A stretch of 64,000 bases of DNA from Catonia carolina. Lineage: Eukaryota > Arthropoda > Insecta > Hemiptera > Achilidae. Shown one piece after another: positions 31,010-42,892 of the stretch (position 1 is the first letter of the stretch; each line of letters starts with the position of its first letter). The stretch covers positions 57,187,553 to 57,251,552 of the forward strand of contig JAQMRL010000001.1 of assembly GCA_035578175.1 (NCBI GenBank), read 5' to 3'. The notes below the pieces were generated by a model. It ran no database searches and had not been told where the DNA came from. It saw only the letters and a list, made by a program, of their open reading frames with translations. Both the position numbers and the translations under genes were made by a program.

Positions 31010-31695
31010 CTAATATGTTTCTCTTTATTTTTTATCACTTTACGTATACGATTTGGCATAGATTCAATTAGTGTACTACACAATTTTTAATTTCTTCGTC
31101 TTGAAACCATACGTACAGAGATTATTGCTACACAATGAGGTTATTTTTGTAGTAAAATCCACTTTTGAGAGTAGGTTTTTCACTATTGCCCAAATATTTT
31201 CAACGGAATTACGTTATAATTACGTAATAATTATCTACGGAATTACCTGGTCATGGACAAAACTTTAATGTTTTCATGTTCGAAATATATTTTCACTTTC
31301 TTGGCAATATGGCGTGGCGTTAAATCTTGTTGTTGCCGGCCGCATTGGCGTAGTTGGTAATGTGCTCGCCTCTCATCATGCGGTCTTGGGTTCGAATCCC
31401 ATTCAGATACGGCATATTTTCATACGTTACAAAAATCATTTCATCCTTCACCGTCTGCATTAGCAGTAATTGCAGAACAGTCGGACGTTAAACAAAAAAA
31501 ACAAAAAAATCTTGTTGGAACACTCCATTGCCTTGTGGAAATTTCTTATGAAGTTGTGGCACAACCACTGACTTAAGAATTTTAATATATCCATCGCCTT
31601 TAACATACCATCTAGGTACTAGAATTAATGAACAAGGGTCTTCTAAAACAACCCCAAAACATTTTTTCTAGGGATGTTTAACTGATTGTTGGATA
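31010..31695 (-). pseudogene. Tc1-like transposase C-terminal relic
   Basis: Read from 31695 downward: KKCFGVV (from MFWGxF), PRWYVKGDGYIKILKSVVVP, FQQDLTPRHIAKKV with the second catalytic Asp (split by the SINE at about 31317-31517), then FEHENIKVL. After a rearranged AT-rich patch with repeated GGAATTAC (31205-31247), NPVENIWAIVKNLLSK carries the final acidic residue. Stops and frameshifts follow. The SPDLNP segment before the final Glu has been replaced by the AT-rich patch. It is non-functional. Confidence 0.8.
31333..31506 (+). mobile_element. tRNA-derived SINE, tail type 2, with 11-bp target duplication
   Basis: Head GCCGGCCGCATTGGCGTAGT with box A (TGGCGTAGTTGG) and box B (GGTTCGAATCC) both matching consensus. 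Then come the body CATATTTTCATACG, the tail CTGCATTAGCAGTAATTGCA...CGGACGTTAAAC and an A-rich 3' end. Flanking copies of AAATCTTGTTG (31322-31332 and 31507-31517) are the target-site duplication. It lies inside the FQQD codons of the Tc1-like transposase, so it inserted after that element. RNA polymerase III transcription is expected from the boxes. It has no coding capacity. Confidence 0.93.
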
Positions 31696-31730
31696 TGAGC
31701 TGTGTTCGGATTAATTTGCACGCTACTGTA

Positions 31731-34700
31731 AGTACAAAATAAAAGTGAAAAAATAATTCTTTTCCTAACGAGATTTTTCATTGTTTCTGTTCGAGTTATA
31801 ACATATTTTTAGTATGTAACACGATGATACAGCAAGGATATTTTGCGAGGATACCAAGTTTATAATGAATTATAATCCACTATAAATTATAACGGCAAAT
31901 CGTTAATTTTTATATAAACCTAACGTAAATTATCAGTTAACAGAAAATAACAATAAAATGCTATATGTAGACTTTACAACAGAATGTACGTAAAAAACAA
32001 CTTTAAATGAAATGAAACATTTTATTACAATAGAGAAAGATTTAATTTTTAGTTTTGTATTTATGTTAAATTACTTTCTGCGTTAAAATAAACTGACAAA
32101 GTAGTGTAACTCTTTTTGTTTTGTTGGATATTAAGAATTCTACTGAGCGTCTGATGTTTATAAGCTATTTATTATTTTTATTTCCTGCAGTAGACAGTTT
32201 AATTGTATACAGAGCTAATTTCTGGAGCCGGTAGTTTTTTTATTAGTTTATTTATGAATAGTCTTCAGTTATAAGATAATATTTATACAAAAAATTACCA
32301 TTTATGATATCCTGAACATTTATGAATAATACTGTGAAATAAACCAGCTACAAAATTTTAAAATAGTCACTAATTTCAAGACCTTTAAGTAACTTAAGCA
32401 TTCTGTTAAATTGCTGTTTTATTGATCCCAATGAAACCAGAGTAAAATAAAATTGGAACACAAAAAAAAATTGTTATACTCTTATGTACAATGTTGCGTG
32501 TATGACTATCCCTCTGCCATTTCTACTCTTGACCTCCAATTGTGTTTTTATTTGTGCAATTGTCTACTTCCCGTTTGTTATTTCAGTTCTGTTCCGTTTA
32601 AATGGCGACTCATTGGCAAAATGTCTTAATGGTTGAATTTCAAATTACATTCCGTTTTTTATCGCTTTCGTTTTGTACATGCAAGAAAGATATTATGGTG
32701 CGATTATTGTTATATACAGTATAATCTTTTTTAATCTTCACAGTAGAAGGGTATGTTACACATACATACATTACTTTATACATACATTTACTTATTAGGA
32801 GCACTGGTATTGGGTACTTTCTTACATCGCAGACCGTTTACAGTCATTCTTTAGTAAGATTCTATCAATCCCACTTATTGAATAGGTGGTCAGAAAAACA
32901 TTGTGTGTTACATTTGACTTACTTCTAGAAAAACCAAAAAAACTATTTTGCACTGTGTGTTACATAGTGCAAACATTATATCGTGGCGCACGGAAGTGCG
33001 CCATGATATAAATAATAATATATTCTGATAAAAGTTTTAAAACAAAATAATCGATAAAACATAAATAATAGCCTACGCATAGTCTATGTATGGTTATTCT
33101 TAGTGTCACGACAAACAATAGTTTATAATTTAATACACTGGTAATATCGTAGCAGTCTATGATTGAACTGGAATCACCAGGAAGAAAGAAATAAGAAGCT
33201 AATGATGAATAATAATTTAAGTTAAATTTCATCCTGATATGCTATTTTTTTTATGTATGGCCAGTTGTTAATTTAAATCAAGGGAGAATTTTTACAAATG
33301 CTATTTATAAATTTTAATCATAATTTAAATTATAATTTTCATTAATTCTAAACTACAGAATATTATTACTTTTCATTTCCTGTTTTCTTTTACCTCAAAC
33401 AAGTGCAAGGTAAATCATCCGTTGTAAATTAAGTAATTAAATTGTTTTTATTTTTCAGTTAGACTCGTATAACAGTCAATAGTTAGTGGTTGTCAATATT
33501 TAACTATTTTCGGTTAATAATTTTTAACCATACCTTCATCATTATTATGAGTTTTATTAGAATGGCTCTTCTGTTTTAATACTTAGAACGGCTATTATGG
33601 CAAAATACAAAAATACTTAGATTATTTCAAATACGTTCTATAAAATTCCTTATTTTATTGGGAACGAAGCCAACTAAATTTTTCTTTAGAAAATTCTAAT
33701 GAGCCCATATTTTGTGTTTAAAAATGAATTTTCTCTGCTCACGGTTAAGGTTTGAAAAAATCCATTAGTTACACTGCTTATATACCATCATAAGTAATTA
33801 CTGGACGGGTTATAAGCAGAATAAATATTTTAATTAACTTTATGTGCATGTAGAATTGAATTTTCAGGGACACTTCCGCTTTATTACCTGGGCTATTTCC
33901 TCAGTTCCTTATGTAGTTTCCTCTACTTTACCTTTAACTATATTTATGGTGTTTTATACACAAATACATATGAAAGTAATATATTTTTTAGCTGCTTTAA
34001 ATATTTTATGGATATTCAGTTATACAAAACTTTAAAAAATTGTAAATTTTTGTTTTTATAATAGTATTTAAAATATGCTTTATTTACCTATTTTATTTAT
34101 CAAACTTAAAGACGTATTAAACGGAAACTTCTTGCATACAAAATCCGACATCATAAAAGATGGAGTAGAGACTCCTTGTAAAACATTTAAAAATTAGTGA
34201 GAGTCTTACTACTGAGTAATGTTCTACCTTGAGCCATTCACGTCATATTTTCACCAACCATTACAAAAAGTAATTCTCAATTTTAATAGTTGCATGTGCA
34301 TACAATATACAGTTATTTTAACATAAGTAACAATAATGAAAATATTATACTACTTGATTTTAGTTTTTAGACTATAATCGGGAGTCAAAGGTGGACTGTT
34401 AGAGTTACCAGTTGAGTACGATACTCACTGATGGAGAGGTAACCAACGAAATACTACCCGAAATATTTCTGCTAGTTTTATACCAACTGTATTCAATATA
34501 AAATATTAAGTTCATTGTAATGTTAGGTATTTTTGTAAACCACAAGAGTTCTGAAAAGATTAATAACAATAGCATCTAATTCTTATTGATTCTGAAAATT
34601 TTGAGAATCTTAATTTTTTTAGGTCGGGTTTATTATTGTTAATATAACTTAAATAGTACGAAATGAATTTAAGGAAATGGAGATAAAATTGTGAATCAAT

Positions 34701-34979
34701 ATATTATTAATTAAGATGTGTGAAACACAGTTATTCCGTAATTAAATAGGTACCTTTTTTGAAAAATTTAATTACTGCTATAAGACCTACTACTATCACA
34801 CTACTTCAATACCAACACGCAGTAGTATCACTACTTCAGTAATTAGTACCACTTTTATTAGTATCGGTTCTTAAAATTTTGCTTGTTTTTTAAACCTTTA
34901 ACGCAACTATCTTATGAGACTTAAATTAGCACAATTATAAAATGTGTGGTCTTTTTAAGTACGATTTAACTCCGCTTAT
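31731..34979. other. Non-coding stretch
   Basis: Long AT-rich region. The only structure noted is the hairpin at 32976-33011. Short frames (32960-33232 minus, 33844-34035 plus) have no motif. Confidence 0.5.
32976..33011. repeat. Strong 16-bp hairpin with 4-nt loop
   Basis: TTATATCGTGGCGCAC pairs with GTGCGCCATGATATAA across the loop GGAA, with one G-T wobble. The stem is GC-rich at its loop end, standing out against AT-rich flanks. It may be a small structured RNA, a foldback remnant or an insertion scar. Confidence 0.7.
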
Positions 34980-35046
34980 TACTTAGTAAAGCCTCTAGAG
35001 GTTCTAAACAGCATTTCGGCTAATGACCTAGACAACAACAAACAAG
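34980..35046 (-). repeat. Dispersed 'CATCAGCCGAAAG' repeat, 5' fragment, copy 4
   Basis: On the minus strand, TTGTTGTCTAGGTCATTAGCC, split at its variable base, leads to GAACCTCTAGAGGCTTTACT. This is the opening 65 bp of the repeat at 6224, 42893 and 46663. The rest is absent. Confidence 0.7.
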
Positions 35047-35940
35047 AGAAGGGCTTATAAAAACCGATTTCATCTCCCTGTTTCAACTCATCCGTATCTA
35101 ACCCATCGTATTTGTTTTCCATAGAACATTTCTAAGCGCGTAGTTATGTCGTCGGTTAGGATCTGTGTCTCAACTTCATAATATAATGTTGAGAAGACGT
35201 AACTTCGAAGAACCATGTTCCTTGAAAATATATTAGGTAAAAAAGTAGGAAAGAGTAGCTAAGCGTAGAAATTTGAGTTGAATTAGAGGTACGATAGAGT
35301 AGAAATACGAAAAACCGGGAGCCGGGTTAGTTTTACCATGGAAATTCTTTCGTGTATTCAGTTTTGACTCCATACCTGTTCTTTTGAACGAATGGTTTGC
35401 TTTAAATTGATTGAGATCTACAACTTTTATGGGCTGAAACTTTTTGATAAAACTTTTGCCTTATTGTAATATTTAATTTTGTGGGTTTCATTTTCACTGA
35501 ATGATAGCCAAAAGAAAAAATTAAATGGTGGAAATTTATAGAATGACGTGAATAAAATTTATTTTCTTTAATGATTAGTATTATGTTAATTTGAAAGAGT
35601 TCAAAAAATTGTTAATGTTTGTCATACGACACTCTAATGGAGTTTAGTGAAATCTTGTGTTTTGATTATGCGAGTTAAGGCTTGTGTGTTTTTTAATATT
35701 CAAATAAGTGTACTATTTTAATGAGTATTCCAATGTCTTCTCTATCTGTGAGTAAACCTTATAATTTGCTTTCAATACACTTGTACGCTTTCATTCAATC
35801 TCTTCCAACAATATTCGTTTAGTCAAGTAACAATATAACTTGAATTAAGTATCACATAAAATAAAACTGACATACATCGTTGCATATTTGCTAAACGCTT
35901 TCTAAAAAGACAATAACAGTTGAAATGGACGAAACAAATA
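35047..35940. other. Non-coding stretch
   Basis: No gene, repeat or tRNA-like box recognised. Confidence 0.5.
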
Positions 35941-35962
35941 TTTAGTTAAAGCAAATTTTCGA

Positions 35963-36270
35963 CTAGGCAGGTTCTGTTAGTAAAAGGATAGTGGCGGCTG
36001 GGTGGTTGTGGTAAGAGAGCTCTGGATGATGGCTGATCAAGTGGACACTGGATCGGGAGCGGTACGATTGTTTGCGCAGGTAGGAGACTGCTAACTGTAC
36101 TAACAACAGAATCCAGAAGCCGCCCGTGCTCGTCAAACATTTAGTCAATTGACCTCTCGGTCTATCCCTTGACATCGCTTGGCTTCAGTAGTAATACGAA
36201 CGGCCGTTGAATCCCACTCGACCTGACCACCCTTCTGTCCCTCAGTTCAAAACTACTGCAGCTGTACTGA
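35963..36270 (-). promoter_or_regulatory. Candidate minus-strand promoter and first exon
   Basis: An initiator TCAGT (36270-36266) lies in a patch of balanced base composition, with GGACA about 29 bp downstream of its A, close to the downstream promoter element RGWYV. A 70-codon frame starts at ATG 36175 and encodes a basic N-terminus followed by a hydrophobic stretch (FWILLLVQLAVSYL), like a signal anchor. No splice donor of good quality was found, and the opposite strand offers a competing exon model. A real gene is possible but unproven. Confidence 0.2.
36026..36079 (+). other. Candidate short coding first exon, plus strand
   Basis: An ATG at 36026 (followed by a second ATG) opens 18 codons (MMADQVDTGSGAVRLFAQ) that end exactly at CAG followed by GTAGGA, a good splice donor, at 36079/36080. 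No matching acceptor or second exon was identified in the window. It competes with the minus-strand model in the same patch. Confidence 0.15.
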
Positions 36271-36304
36271 GTGAACGTATACAAGGAGTACGCAGCGAAT
36301 ACAG

Positions 36305-39300
36305 TATGTTCAATTGATTTATTGCTCTAATTACTAACGTGACATTCTAATTAACTTCGACAATTAGAAGACAAATATTCACGTTGCAAAATGGTACAAT
36401 TAAATATTCAATTTTATAATAAACAGCAGTCAGCACTAAGTCAATCCTACATCCAAATAAACTATAATAAACTCGTTATTAGAAATTCTACTGCTTTGAA
36501 ATCAATGTTGTTTATTGTTCAAAACATCAGGTGGACATCTGAGCTGCGGTTTAACTTTGAGATCGATAATTTCTCTACGGCTGTAGTAACCAGCGACCCC
36601 AATTGATGTAGGTCTACGAATAGTTAAGCTTCTTTTGACAGTTTTCTTTAGCATTGAACACTAAATTTTAATTATAAAAAATAATCTTAAAACAATTTTT
36701 ACAAAACTTCTACGGTTTTTTTTTTACTTTTACGGTAAGTTATCAACTTGCTCCATCGCAAATGGTAGAACTAGCCAACCTCAAAGACAAAAGTCAGCTT
36801 TTTTGATTCACATTACTACCTTTTCCCAGTGTAAGTAATAAAAAAAAATAACCTAATATTAATATTTAGTGAGTGACGCTTCAATATAAACCTAAATCTC
36901 TGTTAAACCTTATTTTGATGAGTACATTATGGAAAATCTCTAATTGATGTTAAACAAAACTTTGTAAAAACTACTTGAATATTAATAAATATTTTAGGTT
37001 TCATAATTTTCTATAACTTTGATTAAATACGCTTCTACCTTGAAACATACGTTACGGTTACAATCATATATAATCCATATTTTCCTATGAAAGAATCGCC
37101 TTACAAATTTAAGTAGCCATCACAACTACCTACTTCTATAAAGTATGAAACGTGAAGTAAATGAGACGATTTTATTAAAAATCATAGGAACCGATTTTGG
37201 AAACCTTGCTACTGAAGTGACGAACAAGTTTCCAGTTTCAACTTCGTACTATTGTCCGTTTTTTAAAGTTATTTCGCGCGCACACGCACACACGCTCACA
37301 CATACACACAGTGAAAGTGATGTGAGAAGGGACAGCAAGAGCGAGAAAAAGTAAGAGTGAGTATGTGATAAATACGCACACAGTATGTATCGGTAAAAAC
37401 ATGTAATTGACGTTAGAGTACTCAAGAACTTGTGTTACCAGTGAAAACCCCAATTCAAAAAATCTGCTTAAAATTAATATTTTTACCGATATTTAAATAA
37501 AGAGCAAGAGAAAGTAAAACATATTTTGCTAATATAATCCTGAAGTTATTATAAAACTAAATTGCATGAACGACTATTGGGTGTTAATACTGCATTCTAC
37601 CAATTTAGGCCAATGGTGAATTATAATTTTCAGATTTTTTGAACTTAACACTTCTAAATCATATTCTTATAGTTTGGTTTGACATTCTTATAGTTTCACA
37701 ATTTGGAAAAACGTTTCTGGAGGTAAAAGGTACATGCAATATGTTGCACAAACTGGTAGCATGAATTCCGACAGTTTTAATTCAGATGGTAATGGCATTT
37801 GAAATGTAGATCTGCCACTGAATAAGTTAAGTGAAAACTGCGTGTATCAGTGACTTTATAATGTATTATTATAAAAAGATTAATAATAAACATCTACTAA
37901 AGTTGGATTAATTTAGTTATTGCGCAGCGTATTGAGTTGAATTTATGAACATCAGAAAGCCTTCAATACAGAAATAAAAGTCTCTCGGCCTGTCTGGGCA
38001 TCACGTCTGAACGGTCAATCAGATTTAATAAAACTTGCAGAATAACTTTCCTGACTTGACGTGAATTCCGTCTGTCTTTTATTTTCGGATAAAAAATATC
38101 GTAAATGTTACACACAAAATTAAAATCCATATAATTCTCTACAACGTTGGTTTGACGAATTAAAAAAAACCTTACAGAGTTTTGGTCACCTTAGTATTTG
38201 TGACATATTTGTACAAAAAAGCGAAATATATATAATCTCCATTGACATGAAACTAAGCACATGGTCTTAAAATTAAAATTACTTAGACTACATGTTTTTT
38301 TTCAGATATTTATGGTGTTAGATTATTTATTTTATATTTTCTAGAATTCACAAAGCATTATTAAGTTATTGGTGATATGTATTTTCTGGTTATTTGTAAT
38401 AACAATTGCATTAATATTACAATAAATATAGAGTGGAATCTATCGTCTCCAAAGTTCAGAGAATTTAAGTTCATGTGTATTTGTATGCTTTAGAATTCCA
38501 CTATCAGAGTATCTTGCTAAATTAGCAATTCTATTGATCAACAACATTCAAATGACTGCCAAACAGTAATGCTTGTAAATGAGTACCGAAATGCATCACA
38601 TGAATTCTAATTAGGGTGTCCCTATTAATATTTATTGAATCGAAAACTGCCTGAAAATTTTTACGAAGTATGTGCCTAATAATGAAGAGTTTGAAACACT
38701 GCTTTCTGGTTTTGCAATCAATAGATTGTAAAGTTCAAGTTTCAATTTCACATAAGTAGTTAGATTTCCTTTAATGTGGTCAGAACTTTATTTAGTTTTA
38801 CATTATCATGGTGATCTAGTTACTGATTTTCTGCGTTGTTTAAATTACTGTACGTCCTTTGATACTGAATAGATGTAACTAACTACACTATAAAGTAGGC
38901 CCAAATTTTCACACTGACATTCTAAAATCTTAACTTCATTATTCCTTTATCTTTAATTTTTAGTACATTTTCTTTTAAGGGAGTCATTATTATTATTTCT
39001 TAAATTGACTGATTATTACAACTTTCGTATTTTTAACTGAATTATTTTTGAAAATTTTAAGTACCTAGTCTACCTAGAAAAATTCTAAATAAATACCTAG
39101 TCTTTGACTAAAAAGTTACATCAAAATAACCTTATTATGTAATTGTCAACTACCGTATTGAGAATTTTTGCCAATTGGCTTGACATTTAAAATTTATCAA
39201 TTTACATTATTTTGTAATTCTGATGTAAATATACTAGTATAATATAGAACCACTAGTTAGTGGATATATAAGTTTTGAATTGAATTGCCTTAAATAGTAA

Positions 39301-39327
39301 CTGATTTAACAACAATTTAAGTAACTC
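36305..39327. other. Non-coding stretch
   Basis: AT-rich, with a CA-rich microsatellite patch at about 37277-37315. No gene was recognised. Confidence 0.5.
37277..37315. repeat. CA-rich simple repeat
   Basis: Imperfect alternation of CA with CG and TA interruptions (CGCGCGCACACGCACACACG at its start). Confidence 0.8.
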
Positions 39328-39342
39328 AAGTTTCTTGAGTAG

Positions 39343-39525
39343 CCGGCCGCATTGGCGTAGTTGGTAACGTGCGCGCCTCTCATCGTGCGGTCTTGGGTTT
39401 GAATCCCATTCAGGCACGGCATATTTTCATACGTTACAAAGTATATTTCACCTTCACTAAATTAGCAGTAATTGGAGAACAGTCGGACGTTAAACCAAAA
39501 AAATAAATAAATAAATAAAAAATAA
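39343..39525 (+). mobile_element. tRNA-derived SINE, tail type 2, with 15-bp target duplication
   Basis: Same family as 31333: GCCGGCCGCATTGGCGTAGT head, box A TGGCGTAGTTGG, box B GGTTTGAATCC (one mismatch), body CATATTTTCATACG and a tail through TTAGCAGTAATTGGAG to CGGACGTTAAAC. The 3' end is (AAAT)n. The duplication AAGTTTCTTGAGTAG flanks it at 39328-39342 and 39526-39540 without mismatch, so this is a comparatively young insertion. The last one or two bases of the left duplication may belong to the element. Confidence 0.95.
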
Positions 39526-39540
39526 AAGTTTCTTGAGTAG

Positions 39541-40371
39541 AAAATACTGCAAATCCAAAATACTCCCACTTATAATTATAATAAAAGAAAAAAATTAGAA
39601 TATACTATCTTTACACAAGTATTTTGCACTCAATGTTGAATGCGGAGTATCAGCTAAACTTAGTCCAGGTCAAAGAGAATCGCCAAGTTGTGAATAAAAA
39701 ATCTAGGATCGGTATAATGTAGAAACAAGTGCTCTTTCTAGACCGGCTGTCATAAAAGTACAAATTACTATGATAGTTACCAGCGTTTTGAAGGAAGATG
39801 GTATTTAAAGAAGAAGAATAGATGAAGAAGAAAAAAAAGATGTACTTAAACTATTTCGAATAATTTAACATATTCCTAGGATAAAATGCTTTTCTTTAAC
39901 GCTTAAACTAAAAGTTTAACAGAAATTGACAAAATTTGGTTGTAACAGCAAATTTGTATATTAAGATTGCACTTGAGAAAATTATGGAGATAGAACCGGA
40001 TAAATCGGAATACTAAACACATCCTACTTGGTATAATTACCGTTGCTACCAAACAAATAACTAATTACTCAATTAACTCGCAGAATATAAATTATGGACG
40101 AAATACAGAAAAGGATTTCAAAACAAAAATTAAAAAAGGTCTAATCCTTCTAATATCCTTTACAAAAATGGGGAGAACTTTTACAACTTACAACTTTACA
40201 AACCTTTGATTTTTCCATATACTATTGATTTTGCAGCGGCTATTTTATAAAGTTAACATCACAGCAGTGCGGTTCATCATTATAAAATAATAAAATATCT
40301 GACCTATGAACAACAGAAGACTTTATTAAAGTTTACGGGACAAGGGCTCAAACAAGAATCTCATGCATTTA
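39541..40371. other. Non-coding stretch
   Basis: AT-rich. Purine-rich GAAGAAGAA patch near 39800-39840. No gene recognised. Confidence 0.5.
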
Positions 40372-40520
40372 TTAGTGCACACCCATTTATTATAGGTTGC
40401 TAAGGTAGCATTTTACAATGTTCGAAGACCTTCCAAACAGTTGGAACACAATACAAACAACAACATAAACATTAAATTGTGTGAGTGAGGTGATATAAAA
40501 ATACAAGACGTCTACGTGGC
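40372..40520 (+). repeat. Dispersed repeat, partner of 5910-6060
   Basis: Shares the ordered blocks GGTTGCTAAG, TTCCAAACAG, CAATACAAAC, ATAAACATTAAA and GTGTGAGTG with the 5910 copy. Confidence 0.6.
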
Positions 40521-41689
40521 CTAATTGAATGCTTTTGACTGTAAAAAATAATTAAAATAATATGTTTATAGTATATTGAAGTTAGATCTATTACCGTAAT
40601 AAAATGATTAGTACAAATGTCATTTTACCCTTGACTTGAATTAAATTAAAGGGAAGTGAGCTGCACAGTTTTCGTAATGGATCAAAACTGTTACATTGTG
40701 GGTAAATGAAACTGATAAGGGACAAAGGTGGTTCAAGCTCCGAGATGATCTAAAATTAATTAAACAAACACAGGAATATTAATTCAAGCCGACCCTGTTC
40801 AATTTCCCATGGAGACGGCTTAAAAGGGAGTGTTGAACGGCCGCAAAATTGATTCGGATGGTAATTATCTTAATACGTAATTTAGTAAATTTATTTAATA
40901 AGTTCAACAACTATATAAATTCGAAACTAATCAAATATTTTTATTTTCTTGTTGAATAAGGCGCTCTTGTAGCTAATCAAACAACTAGTTTAAATTGGAA
41001 TATTTTCGTAGTTTTTAAATAACTCGCTGCAGTTGAACTAAAGGTTTATACGGCAATAGTCCAAATAAGATGGACGGTCATCTAATAAAAAATAATACAG
41101 TTTTTGAATGAGGTTTAATGTATAAAACACAACATATTACGTTTATTTTTACGTCTATTTAATGACATTAAACTTAGGTTGGGACGTGACGAAGGGAATA
41201 TGATTTACGTGAAAAGGCTGAACCGTTTAAAATGCGTTGTTCATGTAATCCTTGCAGCAAACAGCTTTGAAGAATTCGGTTAATGTTGATGTATTTAAAG
41301 AACAAGTACGGAAGTATAGGATTGAAACTAAACAGAAACAAAAAATTTATGACCAAGAAAATTAAACTGAGATATTGTGATTGATTACTGTTTTACAGAA
41401 TATCGACAAATACATATTTCACGGAAAATCATTAAATATGGGAAAACCAACCAGTTAGCTGAATTAGAAGGCAAATAAGATCAGCGTGGTGTGCTTTCGG
41501 AAGACAAAGTAACAACCTGAAGAATCAGAAAATTCCTCTATGAGAACGAAGTTCCGTTTTAAATCAATGCGTAATTCCCTTACGCTGCACAAACATGGAG
41601 ATCTACAAACGACATATTTTAGAGAGCCTGGATAAAAAAAACAAAGATCCACGGAATTTTTTTAAATTGGCATATCAAATACAAAATGA
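40521..41689. other. Non-coding stretch
   Basis: No gene recognised. The last 500 bp are less AT-rich and may include further decayed LINE coding upstream of the relic at 41690, but no motif was clear. Confidence 0.45.
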
Positions 41690-41960
41690 AGATATTGCCA
41701 GAAAAATAAAATAACAGACTGTAGATAACACTTGTATCACAAAAATTGTGTCAGGCTGAACATAAAATGAGGCAGACAGATGATTAATGGAAAGAGGGGA
41801 TTCCTAAATTGAAGCTCTAACTGGAAATGAGAGCTAGAAGCCGTCCACAAACACGGTGGAGAGATGACTTGAAATTTGACCGGATTTAAATTGGATACAA
41901 TGGTGCAGAGCAGAAGAAATGAAAGAAGAAACTTGACTGAATAAGAAGAGTAATGACGTT
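41690..41960 (+). pseudogene. LINE ORF2 C-terminal relic
   Basis: In the plus strand the reading DIARKIK, MRQTDD followed by a stop, WKEGIPKLKL, then RSRPQTRWRDDLKFDRI (41831-41890) and a Trp-less remainder ending LDxIRR follows the order of the C-terminal region of arthropod LINE polyproteins (xHIxRRTDDRW...GRPxTRWxDDL...W). Several stops interrupt it. The RT domain itself is not visible upstream. It belongs to a different LINE type from the Jockey copies. Confidence 0.55.
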
Positions 41961-42892
41961 AAAACCATTATAATTATTAGATATTGATTTTTTTCTGAAA
42001 GAATAATAACAGGAAATAAAATTATAGGATTCTTGGTGTACTTAGAAAAATAACAAAATTAGAGAATAATGCAGATGCAAAAGTAAGATTATGCAACGTA
42101 ATTTACTTAATAATTGGTTTATTTTCTTTGGAAAGGCATGAATTATATCAATTATTCGAGAGTAGTAAATTGCAGGACAGTAAAATTGAAGATAACATCA
42201 TTTTTGTATAACCAAGTGTATATAAATAAATTTATTACTTATTGTTTCGTATCGGCAGATTATGAATAAAGTAAAGTAAAGGTATTGGTGATGTTTTTTA
42301 TTTTCCAAGTATTTTTGTTAAAGTATCACGCAGTCTCAGTATACAGACGATATTGTTAAGAAAAATAAAGTTAAAATAAGTTCCGTGTCGACGCACTGCT
42401 ATTATCAATAATACACCAGAAGTGTACGTATTCTTTGCAATAACCGCCACCAAGTCCGTCCTTCAACCTTACAAAGACTGAATGATTCAATTACAACCTC
42501 TGACCTAGCACAAGGTCATATAAAACACTCATCAATCAACTGCCTGCGGCTGTTACTTTCCTAATCGATTATTGTAGTAAAATGACTAATTCGATCGCCC
42601 CTTGAGTATGTACAATGTCTTTTAGTCACGTATTTTAATATTTAGGAGACGCCTACCTTCAAAAGCTTTCTTTTTGTGTTAGCAATTAGCTAAATAATAA
42701 GAATAAATTCTTGTGCTTGAAATGCAGCTATTGTTTTCCCAAAATCCTAAGTAAAATTTATTTTAAAACTTTACTGCCAACATCAATGTGGGGGTTAAAG
42801 AGCAGCAAATGTTTCAGAAATCACAATTGGGTGCGCTTTGGTCAATTGACAAAATTATTGTTAAATGGAAGGGAAAACCAAAATATAAAGCT
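41961..42892. other. Non-coding stretch
   Basis: Contains a TATA-like CATATAAAAC at about 42516 without a clear initiator. No gene recognised. Confidence 0.45.

Larger units (their letters stand above)
30908..31728 (-). mobile_element. Tc1-like DNA transposon, internally deleted, with nested SINE
   Basis: Terminal inverted repeats of 29 bp begin CAGTAGCGTGCA (30908-30936 and 31699-31728), differ at one position and are flanked by TA on both sides, the Tc1/mariner target. Excluding the SINE and its duplication, the element is only about 636 bp, roughly half of a full-length Tc1 element. The remaining coding sequence on the minus strand is the C-terminal part of the transposase. The N-terminal DNA-binding domain and first catalytic Asp are gone. 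It could move only with transposase supplied by another copy. Confidence 0.9.
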
